Shown: in pieces, positions 9,886 to 18,201 of the stretch
Numbering within the stretch: position 1 is the first letter of the stretch
Layout: every line of letters starts with the position of its first letter
Origin: an uncultured Bacteroidales bacterium
Lineage (GTDB): Bacteria > Bacteroidota > Bacteroidia > Bacteroidales > Paludibacteraceae
Length of the DNA: 64,000 nt
Direction: 5' to 3'
Assembly: GCA_903911085.1 (NCBI GenBank)
Contig: CAIWCC010000010.1
Coordinates: 1-64,000, forward strand
Translations under genes and position numbers: made by a program
Notes under the pieces: model-generated
Told to the model about the DNA's origin: nothing
The model's input: the letters and a program-made list of their open reading frames with translations, nothing else
The model's database searches: none

Positions 9886-12800
9886 CTATTTTTTCACAAA
9901 AAGCTTTGTCGCTGATAATTTATCTGAAGAAATATTCATAAAGTAAACCCCTTTCATCAAGCCGTTTATATCAATAACTTGATGGTTCGTACCTTTTTCA
10001 ACCTGTTTATTCATAAGTTGTTGACCTATAGGTGTAAAAATGGAAATAGAATTTGCGTTTAGTTCAGCACCAATTTCAATGTTAAGAATATCGGTTGCCG
10101 GATTAGGATAAATTTTCACTGCATTTGAAAATTCAACTTCAGCAATTCCACTATTTATATCCGTAATGGTTGCCTTATAATTAGCACCATTTAATGCATT
10201 AAATGAAATAATGCAAGTGCCATTGGTCTGATTTGCTAACGTTACTTCAGCCGGAGCATTCGACAAGATGTAATTTCCAGTCAAAGTAATAGTTGTCAAT
10301 ACTGCCGCTCCAGCAGTATTTGCTGTTGCTTCAGAATAAGCTGGACGATTTAAATCAGGATTGCTGAATGATAAGTCAACGCTTCCATTACTATTGGTGG
10401 TAGCCATAATAACGCACGGCTTACTCACACTGTTCACAATTCCGCCATACAAGGTATTTATATTGCTCAATGCTTGAAAAAAAGAATAAGCATAGGTATT
10501 GCTAAGTGTGTTTTGAATAATATGCGCATCTGTTTCTTGTCGTAACACTCTAATAGCCGGATTGGTAGTGCTTGTCAATGCATTTGTCATAGCAATTTCA
10601 TTTTGAAGCAACATTGCATAATTGTATTTTGCATTGGTAGGTTTTACCCCATGATCCAACCATGCAATTTCGTAACTCGTAGTAGGAGTTGCCACGCCCG
10701 AAGGATTGAAGCCTGTTTGATTCCGTTTTTGAACCGACAAGGTACTTGTTCCTGGGAACACAATGTAATTATTGCCCCAACTGTTCTTTACTATTTGTAC
10801 AGCGGTGGTAGGCTGCGAGTAGCTGCTAGTTACTGCTGCATTATTAACCAATAGACTTGTGCCACTTAGGTTCTGGAACAATGTAGTGTGCGTTGCATTT
10901 GCCGCATCGTTATTTGCAATGCCCGAACCCATGCAATACAACATGTTTCCAAAATAAAAAACCGATTTGCGTGCTCTGAATGTATTGTTGAATACATTAT
11001 CATGCATATTCATCGAAAACATGCCCATATTTTCATTCATTGTTACACCGCCTAAAAAGGTTTCATCGTGAAAGTTCCGCTCTTTGCTATTATTTCCTGC
11101 TCCACGGGTGTCAATTTTACTCAGTGGCCAGTTAATTGTTGTTGTACCCGGGAAGTGAATCCAATCGAAGCTTTTGTCGTAGGTATAATTATTGAGCTGT
11201 CGAGCGGCAGACATAATCTGCATGTGTCCATAGCTCAAATAGCGTAAATAGCGACCTTCATTATTGATACATTCAAAATCAATAATGTACTTGCTAAATC
11301 CTTTTATACTGATTGCCCAATCGTTTTTGTTAGCTGCAAAAAGTCCCGAATAAGGAAGATATTTAGTAAACAGCGCCGGCTTTGCGGCAATGCCGGTTAT
11401 TTTTTTCTTGTAATCAATCAACGCTACAGCACCTCCGGGGCCTAAAGTATATTGAATACCAACACCGGAACCACCAATCAAAGAGGCTACATCCGTATTT
11501 GAAGGTGAATAAAGCCTGTTGAAAATATTAACCACTTCATCATCTAAAGTTGTTGACGATAATCCAATATAAGCAATGGCTTGCAATAAATCAGTCACAT
11601 TTTTTCCATTTCCAGGGAATCGCCCCGATACAGAAGCCGGAACAATATAGTTTGATGAAACTTCCGCAATGTTTAGTGTAGCTTTTTTAATATTTGTATA
11701 GGTTGTAGGTGACAATGCATATTTTGTTTCACGTAAAAAATACATCACCATAGCCGACTGATGAATGGCATCATCGCCGTACTCGCTGTAATATCCCATA
11801 TTATGGTGATACACAGAATAGTCGGGCTTTACAAGACCAAAATATCCGGGAGCAATAGCCACTGCATTTTCAAGGTGCTTTTTGAATGACTGTAATTCAG
11901 CCACACGTTTTACTGGATCTTTAATACAAAGAGCATAGATTAGTTTAGAAAGTGTTGAACCACGAATTTCATCAGCCGAAGCGCCCGGGTTAGCATACGT
12001 ATCAGCCACTATCCAACGAATGGCCTTCATATAACGCTCGTATTGAACATCATCCGTTATATATTTATGAATCAAAAAGAACGCAAAAGGGAACCCCGAA
12101 CAACGTAACTGTGTTAATCCTGTACCCAATCCGCTGCCCTCGGCATATCCCTGGTCGTACATCCAGTCCAGAAAATCAATGGTTCGCTGTAACTGTACTT
12201 TATCAGATGCATTATTTATTGCTACATCTTGTCCAAGTTCCGTGAGAAATGCATTAATATCATTGAACATTAACTTATAACCAATCATATCGCCATGAAG
12301 ACCAACACCTGCACCATCCGCTTTGTTGAAAGCATGAATTGTATTATCTGCTTGGCGCGTTAACAATAAAGTTTGATTGTATGACCAAGATGAATTTTTA
12401 TACATGTTAATTCGTCCCAAAAGTGCATTATACCTGGACGTGTAAACAGGATCGGTACTATAAGCGGTATTACCAGTAAACCAAGTGAAAACTCGCTCCT
12501 TTATGGTGTTTGCAACTACTGTATCATTCAGGTTCACATTCGAAATATCCACAGTCTGATTATAGGCTTTATTTCTAAGCTCTGCTCCAGTTTCCAACAC
12601 ATTGTATTGAAAATCAGAATACCGATGCCAATTGATACTTGATGTAGGAACAGTTTCCACCATATCGAAATACAGGTTTCCACTTCCTGTTGGGGGTGCC
12701 ACAATTGACATTTTGGTAAGTTCGTTGCCTGTTGTATAGCTATACTTCAAATCACGACCAAAACACACCCACATAAAACGCCAACCGCTGAAGTTCAACC

Positions 12801-13146
12801 GAAAATTGAAACCTGCCAACACTTTACCTGCCGCATTGCTGAAGTTAAAGCGTAAGGAATCCGTGCGAGGCGTAGCATTATACACCCATGCCCAAATAGC
12901 ACCATTTGAATTTTTTGAATTGACATTTAGTGTGTCCGGGTTGTTTACGGTGATAACACTTCCCGCATTCCAGTTCCATTTTAAGGAATTTTGCCCTTCT
13001 TTAAAATGGTCGAGCGAAATTCCCAAAGTGCCATTTGTCACACTATTCCATTCTGCAGGAACTATATCTTCAAAGGAATAGTATTTTTCTGCAACAACTG
13101 AAGTTACGAAGCAAAATAATAGAAATGCAAAAATTGTCTTTCTCAT
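9886..13146 (-). CDS. PL8 polysaccharide lyase (chondroitinase ABC-like), T9SS cargo
   Basis: 1086 residues. Signal peptide: MRKTIFAFLLFCFVTSVVA. Residues about 20-170 form the N-terminal jelly-roll domain seen in chondroitin sulfate ABC lyases (YYSFEDIVPAEW, NSLKWNWNAGS, LNFSGWRFMWV). Residues about 190-560 form the helical catalytic toroid, with YHHNMGYYSEYGDDAIHQ; His448 and Tyr456 are the likely base/acid pair by position, and SGRFPG may carry the catalytic arginine. A super-sandwich domain covers about 600-960. The C-terminus is a type A T9SS tail (KIYPNPATDILNIE ... KLFVKK). PL8 enzymes eliminate across bonds to uronic acids in chondroitin, hyaluronan or xanthan; with no sulfatase nearby a non-sulfated substrate is more likely. 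It should be exported to the cell surface or medium. Confidence 0.9.
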   Translation of the reverse strand: MRKTIFAFLLFCFVTSVVAEKYYSFEDIVPAEWNSVTNGTLGISLDHFKEGQNSLKWNWNAGSVITVNNPDTLNVNSKNSNGAIWAWVYNATPRTDSLRFNFSNAAGKVLAGFNFRLNFSGWRFMWVCFGRDLKYSYTTGNELTKMSIVAPPTGSGNLYFDMVETVPTSSINWHRYSDFQYNVLETGAELRNKAYNQTVDISNVNLNDTVVANTIKERVFTWFTGNTAYSTDPVYTSRYNALLGRINMYKNSSWSYNQTLLLTRQADNTIHAFNKADGAGVGLHGDMIGYKLMFNDINAFLTELGQDVAINNASDKVQLQRTIDFLDWMYDQGYAEGSGLGTGLTQLRCSGFPFAFFLIHKYITDDVQYERYMKAIRWIVADTYANPGASADEIRGSTLSKLIYALCIKDPVKRVAELQSFKKHLENAVAIAPGYFGLVKPDYSVYHHNMGYYSEYGDDAIHQSAMVMYFLRETKYALSPTTYTNIKKATLNIAEVSSNYIVPASVSGRFPGNGKNVTDLLQAIAYIGLSSTTLDDEVVNIFNRLYSPSNTDVASLIGGSGVGIQYTLGPGGAVALIDYKKKITGIAAKPALFTKYLPYSGLFAANKNDWAISIKGFSKYIIDFECINNEGRYLRYLSYGHMQIMSAARQLNNYTYDKSFDWIHFPGTTTINWPLSKIDTRGAGNNSKERNFHDETFLGGVTMNENMGMFSMNMHDNVFNNTFRARKSVFYFGNMLYCMGSGIANNDAANATHTTLFQNLSGTSLLVNNAAVTSSYSQPTTAVQIVKNSWGNNYIVFPGTSTLSVQKRNQTGFNPSGVATPTTSYEIAWLDHGVKPTNAKYNYAMLLQNEIAMTNALTSTTNPAIRVLRQETDAHIIQNTLSNTYAYSFFQALSNINTLYGGIVNSVSKPCVIMATTNSNGSVDLSFSNPDLNRPAYSEATANTAGAAVLTTITLTGNYILSNAPAEVTLANQTNGTCIISFNALNGANYKATITDINSGIAEVEFSNAVKIYPNPATDILNIEIGAELNANSISIFTPIGQQLMNKQVEKGTNHQVIDINGLMKGVYFMNISSDKLSATKLFVKK

Positions 13147-13360
13147 GATATTTATCTAAAAGTATTATTAAAATAGAATGTAAATTTACGATTATTTATA
13201 CTCAAATTGTTTATATTATAGCAATAAAAGATACTCAAAACGTATAGGTACGATTTGGTAATGTTATTTGTACAAATAAGGCACATCAACAGTCATATGG
13301 ATTATTGAAATTAGTTAGCATGTAAATTCAATATTCATAGCCTAACTAATTTACAGTCCT

Positions 13361-15697
13361 TTATTCAGCCCAAAACTGGTCATTAGTGAGTTGTTGCCCT
13401 GTTTTAATACCGTAAGCATTTTGTTCTTTCAAAGGAGTTGTTGCAGGAGCAACAATAGGAGTTACGATATTTCCTTTTTGCATCAAAAGCACTTCTTCGC
13501 CTTTTTTAAGCGAGATAGAAAATTCACCACTTGCTATTTTCTTAACTGACACTTTCTTGTTTCCAACAGCTATAACCTTTTCCCAATCGGGAATTTTTAC
13601 CACACAAGGCTCACCCGCCAAGCTTTTTATCTGCACCCATTGGGTTGAACCATTTTGCCGGGCTGCACTTACCAAAAATCCACCTTGCGCTCGCAACTGG
13701 TCGAAGGAAGCCTCTTTCCAACTGTCGGGCATGGCAGGAAACACCCGTATTTTATTCCCCAAACTCTGCAACAAGAAGTCAATAACTCCCGCAGCGCCAC
13801 TCAATGGTGTTTCAATGACCGGATTTTTACCACGTGATTCCACGTAAAATGAATTGGTCAGAATTCTTGATTTATAAATGCTGTCGCCCAAAAACTGGTG
13901 CATAATATCCAGTGCTTCGTTGCCCATGCCAAGGCTGGTGTAAAGCAATGAAGCGCCTGTAAATGAATAACCTGCCAATGCTTTGCCATTTTCGATTTTA
14001 TGCCAGTGTTTTACCGATTTTACAACCAGCTCTTTGTCATCTTTGTTATCAGGATTCAGCTGAAACAATGGATAAAGTGCCAACAAGTGGGAGAAATGCC
14101 TGTGCGACATATCAACCGGTTGGTTGCTGCCTATCATCAAGCCATTTTCGTCAACCGGATAGGGAACTAAATCTTTCAAAGTTTGCTTCCACTTTGCCAC
14201 ATCCGGATGATTTGCATTTGTTTTGGTATTTACATCAATCAAAGTATTGAGCAACCATCGCAACAATGACAAGTTATATGTTGTATTCGGAAAAACCTCA
14301 AATCCTTTGTATTCTGGAGAACCCAAAGGCTTCATTTCCAATTTACCATCGGCGTTTTTAATCAGTTTGGTGTCGTACACATTGGCAATTGCCACCGCTT
14401 TAGGTATCCATTTATCTTTCAATGATTTCCAATCGCCTGCATACGTGAATTGCCACCAATAATTATGCATAGCCCAGGCAAAATCGCCCAATGCTTTTTC
14501 TTGGGTTCTTTTGAGCAAAGTTTCAAAATTTTCATCGACAATGGTAATGTAGTTTTCGCCCAACTCTAAATGATTGCTGGCATAAACAGGCCAATAAGTG
14601 AGCTGAATATTCAAATTCCACCAATGGAACGGCCAGGTGCTGATGCGGAAAATAGGTCCGAAGAGATCCACAGCAGGTGATTCGGGTCTTGAGCAAATAG
14701 CCATTTTATGCAATTGAATCCAATAAAACGATTCCATTTTAGCATCGGGAATGGACAAAAACGATTTTTGATAGAAATTGTGCCACCATTCGGAATTTGC
14801 CAATTTCACATTTTCCAAAGGCTGGTTTATTACTTCATCAATAAACTGTTTTCCTTTTATAACCGATTGTTTGGCTGCTGGTATTTCATTGGCAATGGTC
14901 ATGTAAAATACTGACTCATTGGATTTGCCCTGCTCTTTATCCGTCCAAACTGTTGCATAATCGCCACCTGCTATCAAAGATTGTTCACAAAAGGAATAAC
15001 CATCGTTATTATACAAAACCGGAAGTGGATTCTTCACATATTTTGTGGTATCCTGTTTGGTTGTGAGGTAACGTGGGGGATAAGCTCTTCCAGGCTTAAA
15101 ATTCCAAGTATAGGATTTGCGATTGTCGAAGGTTTTTTCTGTCGATTTCACTTCTACAATATGCACATTGTTTTTGTACGGAGTAACACATTTTAAGTCG
15201 ATAGTACCTGAGTCTGTTACAAAATGAGCCGTAATCTGCGCATTCCAAATATCCTGACGTAAAGTGCCCGAAATAATCTTCCCGGTGGGTTTCAGGCTCA
15301 TTTTACCTACATCAAAACGGGTAAAATCAGTAAAACCACTTGCACCAAAAACTCCAATGGATGATTTTTTATCAGGAGCCTTGCGGTGCTCGGTAACATC
15401 AGACCTACCGATATGAAACACTATGGAATTTGTTTTTTTATCCACATACATCATAAATCCAATGATGCCATTCCCGGCAAAAGCTCCTTCGTTCCATTGC
15501 AAAGGCATTTCTTCCCACACCAAATCGTGTTTTTGCATGTAGGTTGGCCAATCGATATTCTTAGATATCGTACTGACTTCATTTTGTTTTTGCGCATAAG
15601 CACTCTGATTGGATGCTGATAAAAAAAGCATTAACGCCATCAAAACAGCAGCAAGATTATTTTTAAGGACAATCAACAGTTCATGAATGTGTTTCAT
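13361..15697 (-). CDS. GH95-like glycoside hydrolase (divergent)
   Basis: 778 residues. The N-terminus has a long basic start and hydrophobic stretch ending at SAYAQ, a signal peptide. An N-terminal beta-sandwich (WNEGAFAGNGIIGFMMYV, FHIGRSDVTEHR) is followed by an (alpha/alpha)6 barrel with NWNLNIQLTYWP, which corresponds to the Asn-x-Asn motif of GH95, and HRHFSHLLALYP, a GH95 hallmark. The acidic catalytic segment typical of GH95 (NEWSPEHG in the 37066 gene) is not obvious, so substrate and even activity are uncertain. GH95 enzymes are alpha-L-fucosidases or alpha-galactosidases. The C-terminal sheet ends near residue 740, followed by a short tail. It lies between the second PL8 and the palindromic spacer at 15771-16022. 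Confidence 0.75.
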   Translation of the reverse strand: MKHIHELLIVLKNNLAAVLMALMLFLSASNQSAYAQKQNEVSTISKNIDWPTYMQKHDLVWEEMPLQWNEGAFAGNGIIGFMMYVDKKTNSIVFHIGRSDVTEHRKAPDKKSSIGVFGASGFTDFTRFDVGKMSLKPTGKIISGTLRQDIWNAQITAHFVTDSGTIDLKCVTPYKNNVHIVEVKSTEKTFDNRKSYTWNFKPGRAYPPRYLTTKQDTTKYVKNPLPVLYNNDGYSFCEQSLIAGGDYATVWTDKEQGKSNESVFYMTIANEIPAAKQSVIKGKQFIDEVINQPLENVKLANSEWWHNFYQKSFLSIPDAKMESFYWIQLHKMAICSRPESPAVDLFGPIFRISTWPFHWWNLNIQLTYWPVYASNHLELGENYITIVDENFETLLKRTQEKALGDFAWAMHNYWWQFTYAGDWKSLKDKWIPKAVAIANVYDTKLIKNADGKLEMKPLGSPEYKGFEVFPNTTYNLSLLRWLLNTLIDVNTKTNANHPDVAKWKQTLKDLVPYPVDENGLMIGSNQPVDMSHRHFSHLLALYPLFQLNPDNKDDKELVVKSVKHWHKIENGKALAGYSFTGASLLYTSLGMGNEALDIMHQFLGDSIYKSRILTNSFYVESRGKNPVIETPLSGAAGVIDFLLQSLGNKIRVFPAMPDSWKEASFDQLRAQGGFLVSAARQNGSTQWVQIKSLAGEPCVVKIPDWEKVIAVGNKKVSVKKIASGEFSISLKKGEEVLLMQKGNIVTPIVAPATTPLKEQNAYGIKTGQQLTNDQFWAE

Positions 15698-15770
15698 TTT
15701 TTTATTATGATATTTAAATTACTAACTTCCATTTTTTTTATGATTATCCGCATTATGTTCTAACCTATTT

Positions 15771-16022
15771 ACTTGGGCTTCTGCCCAAACCCGACTTACT
15801 TTTTTTCTTGACAAAAAAAGTAAGCAAAAACACCTCACCCGTTCGTCAGCTGACGAACACCCTCTCCAATTGGAGAGGGCAAAAGGAATAAAAGTGTTTG
15901 TCTGCGCCCGCCTCGCTCGAAAAACTGACGCTCGGTTGGCTGAAAACTTTTAAACTCGCCTCGCCGAAATACGGCGGGACTCAAACAGAAAAGTTTTCTA
16001 CGCCATCCTCACTTGTTTTTCG
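15771..16022. repeat. Intergenic palindrome mosaic (possible MITE-like element or structured RNA)
   Basis: The 435-base gap 15698-16132 has no gene. It contains a chain of palindromes: TTGGGC/GCCCAA (15773-15788); a 12-bp stem CTTACTTTTTTT/AAAAAAAGTAAG (15795-15824); the perfect 18-mer GTTCGTCAGCTGACGAAC (15841-15858); and the perfect 20-mer CCCTCTCCAATTGGAGAGGG (15860-15879). Then comes a nested structure: CGAAAAAC/GTTTTTCG (15918-15925 with 16015-16022), GAAAACTTTT/AAAAGTTTTC (15942-15951 with 15989-15998) and CGCCG/CGGCG (15962-15976). It is more GC-rich than its surroundings. I recall similar pieces as dispersed intergenic repeats in Bacteroidota, but function is unknown. It may also stop transcription between GH95-like and GH29 genes. 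Confidence 0.75.
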
Positions 16023-16132
16023 GCTCACCAGACGATGTCAATCCCCGCAACGACCTAGTTTATGTGACTTTAGGACACTTTCTGGATAATCATATTTTCA
16101 TTCGGGTTAACACTAAAAAAAATAGAATCAAC

Positions 16133-18037
16133 TTATTTATTTATAGGACAAAGCATTACAGACAAAGGCTGCATAGCTTGTGTTCCCTCAAATTTAACGA
16201 GTGATAATTTCATTTTATGATTTCCTTTAGTTAATGTTACACTCCCTACAGGTAATTCAATATTTGTATTTGAAATTTTGGTTGCATTATAACTCAATGG
16301 GTATTTTGTATCATCTATTTCCAAAACAACTTCACCATTTTGATTTTTATCAGCTGTATTATAAGCTAATTTCACGTCAAAAACCACTGCGTCATTCGTT
16401 CTGAATTCCCATTGAAGGTACTGAGCATCACTTATCCAGTTGGTAGCAAATTCTTTGTTCTTTTTGCCATCGCCATAAGAAAAACCTTTGCCTGGAGCTT
16501 TAGCATCGAACACTAATAATTGACTCTTGTTGGTAGTTGACAAAAGCTGTAAAGTCTTGTTTTCAAGCTTGCCTTTCACCTCCAATTTTATCACGGTACT
16601 TAATGAATCGGGCATTTGTTTAGGTAAACTAATAACAAAATCGGTGGCATTCATTTGTTTTGTTGTCAAAGGCTTCTTTTTTAGGTCTGCCAAAAAGAAT
16701 GCTTTATTCACGTTAGCATTTAAACCACCCACAGTTAGTTTACCATCTTTAGGCCATTCAAACACATGCAGATAAAGTGTATCAGCTTTCTGAGTAATTT
16801 CACCCCACGATTGTAGCGGCAATGGATTTCTGGTTGTAGCATAAATGCTTGCGCTATTCACCTGCATCCATTTACCAATTCCATTAAAAATGGCCACATC
16901 TTTTACATCCCATGCTCCGGAGCCGTCAGGCCCAACATTCAACAGAATATTTCCGCCTTTAGCAGCAGCACTTGCCAACAAACGAACAAAATGCTGTGGA
17001 GATTTATGACTATTGTCGAACTTATTGTAGCCATACGATTCATTGGTTGTTGGTACTGCTTCCCATACACCTTGATTTGGACGAAAAAAAGCTGCTCTAT
17101 CACCCGTGTTGGCGTAGTCGCCAAAATTCACACTTCCTATCCGGGCCAAACGTCCATTAACCACAATATTAGAGTTAGCTGTCCGTATTGCTTTTACTAT
17201 TTTAATATTCAGATATAGAGGTAATTTGTGAGGGGTATCAAACCATAAAATATCAGGGTGATACATCGAAATAAGCTCCAAAATCTGAGGAATCGATTTT
17301 TCATCCACATATTTTTCGGCTCTGGGCAAAAATTCGGGATAATTTTCCCACCAATTATTACCATGCAATTGTTTATCACCACCCGGATTTCCAAAATCCC
17401 AGTCGTTGCCCGGAGCATCGGGGTGCTCCCAGTCAAAAGCATGCGAGTAGTAAAATCCGAATTTAATTCCGTATTTTTTGGCTGCCGCACTTAACTCTTT
17501 CATCGGGTCGCGTTTAAATTTGGTCAAGCGAATGTCATACGGATATACATTTGATGGATACATGGCAACCCCATCGTGGTGCTTTGCAGTAACAATCATG
17601 TATTTCATACCCGTTTCTTTAGCTGTTTTCATCCATTTATCGGCATCAAAATCCGGAGCATCAAATGCACTAACCACCTTTTCCTTGTACCCGTTTAGGG
17701 GAATTTTACGCGAACGCATGATATGTTCGGCATATCCTAATGCCCCAACACCGTTCCACTCACCTGCAAGCGGTGAGGAAACGCCCCAATGTACAAAACA
17801 CCCGAATTTTGCCTCGGCAAACCAATCCAATCTATGACTATTTTTTTTAAAATCATCGGTGTACCACGTTTTTAATGCATCTACATAAGCATCTTTATCT
17901 TGTTTTAGAATAATACTTTTAGGAATTTCCAGGCCTTGTTCATCGCCACTACTGGCGGGCATCAAAACGTTTTGTGCATTTATATGCAACATACAAAATG
18001 CAAGAAACATCCAACTCAAATGGAGTGAAGTTTTCAT
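16133..18037 (-). CDS. GH29 alpha-L-fucosidase
   Basis: I choose the start at 18037 (634 residues) rather than 18067, because the peptide MKTSLHLSWMFLAFCMLHINA then matches the signal peptide of the GH36 gene at its own start. The catalytic (beta/alpha)8 barrel spans about residues 45-390: WFAEAKFGCFVHWG, KYMIVTAKHHDGVAMYPS, KFGFYYSHAFDWEHP and DILWFDTP, where Asp267 is the expected nucleophile. The C-terminal beta domain follows (TRNPLPLQSWGEIT). GH29 enzymes remove terminal alpha-L-fucose with retention. It probably acts in the periplasm on imported oligosaccharides. The 5' leader and signal sequence share ancestry with those of GH36, while the mature domains are unrelated in sequence. Confidence 0.92.
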   Translation of the reverse strand: MKTSLHLSWMFLAFCMLHINAQNVLMPASSGDEQGLEIPKSIILKQDKDAYVDALKTWYTDDFKKNSHRLDWFAEAKFGCFVHWGVSSPLAGEWNGVGALGYAEHIMRSRKIPLNGYKEKVVSAFDAPDFDADKWMKTAKETGMKYMIVTAKHHDGVAMYPSNVYPYDIRLTKFKRDPMKELSAAAKKYGIKFGFYYSHAFDWEHPDAPGNDWDFGNPGGDKQLHGNNWWENYPEFLPRAEKYVDEKSIPQILELISMYHPDILWFDTPHKLPLYLNIKIVKAIRTANSNIVVNGRLARIGSVNFGDYANTGDRAAFFRPNQGVWEAVPTTNESYGYNKFDNSHKSPQHFVRLLASAAAKGGNILLNVGPDGSGAWDVKDVAIFNGIGKWMQVNSASIYATTRNPLPLQSWGEITQKADTLYLHVFEWPKDGKLTVGGLNANVNKAFFLADLKKKPLTTKQMNATDFVISLPKQMPDSLSTVIKLEVKGKLENKTLQLLSTTNKSQLLVFDAKAPGKGFSYGDGKKNKEFATNWISDAQYLQWEFRTNDAVVFDVKLAYNTADKNQNGEVVLEIDDTKYPLSYNATKISNTNIELPVGSVTLTKGNHKMKLSLVKFEGTQAMQPLSVMLCPINK

Positions 18038-18185
18038 TTTTTTATCAATTAGCTTTAAGTGATTCATTCTAGTTATTAATATTTAATTTAAATACATACG
18101 CTTCAGTTATTCTTCAATATCAATATTTATATCGGCTGCCCCATAAAGATAAGGGGGCTTGCCATTTTACCCGATTTGTTGGGTA
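17970..18185 (-). repeat. Duplicated segment (copy 2): GH43-like 3' end + leader + signal peptide
   Basis: This stretch aligns with 20526-20770. Both contain, on the minus strand, the 3' end of a GH43-like gene, a short spacer and the start plus signal peptide of the next gene (GH29 here, GH36 there). Anchors on the plus strand include GAAGTTTTCATT, TTTTGTGCA, ATTTATATCGGCTGCC and CATTTTACCCGATTTGTT. Similarity is partial, with gaps, so the duplication is not recent. Confidence 0.65.
18078..18183 (-). pseudogene. Relic of the 3' end of a second GH43-like gene
   Basis: Read on the minus strand, the spacer between GH36 and GH29 resembles the last ~45 codons of the 20621-21769 gene: AACAAATCGGGTAAAATGG matches its NKSGKM region, and GGGGCAGCCGATATAAAT matches the AAGDIN region. 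A block of about 25 bases is missing and stops interrupt the frame. No intact gene remains. It documents a former tandem copy of the GH43-like gene or of its tail. Confidence 0.55.
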
Positions 18186-18201
18186 TAATTAATTCATTCC
18201 A

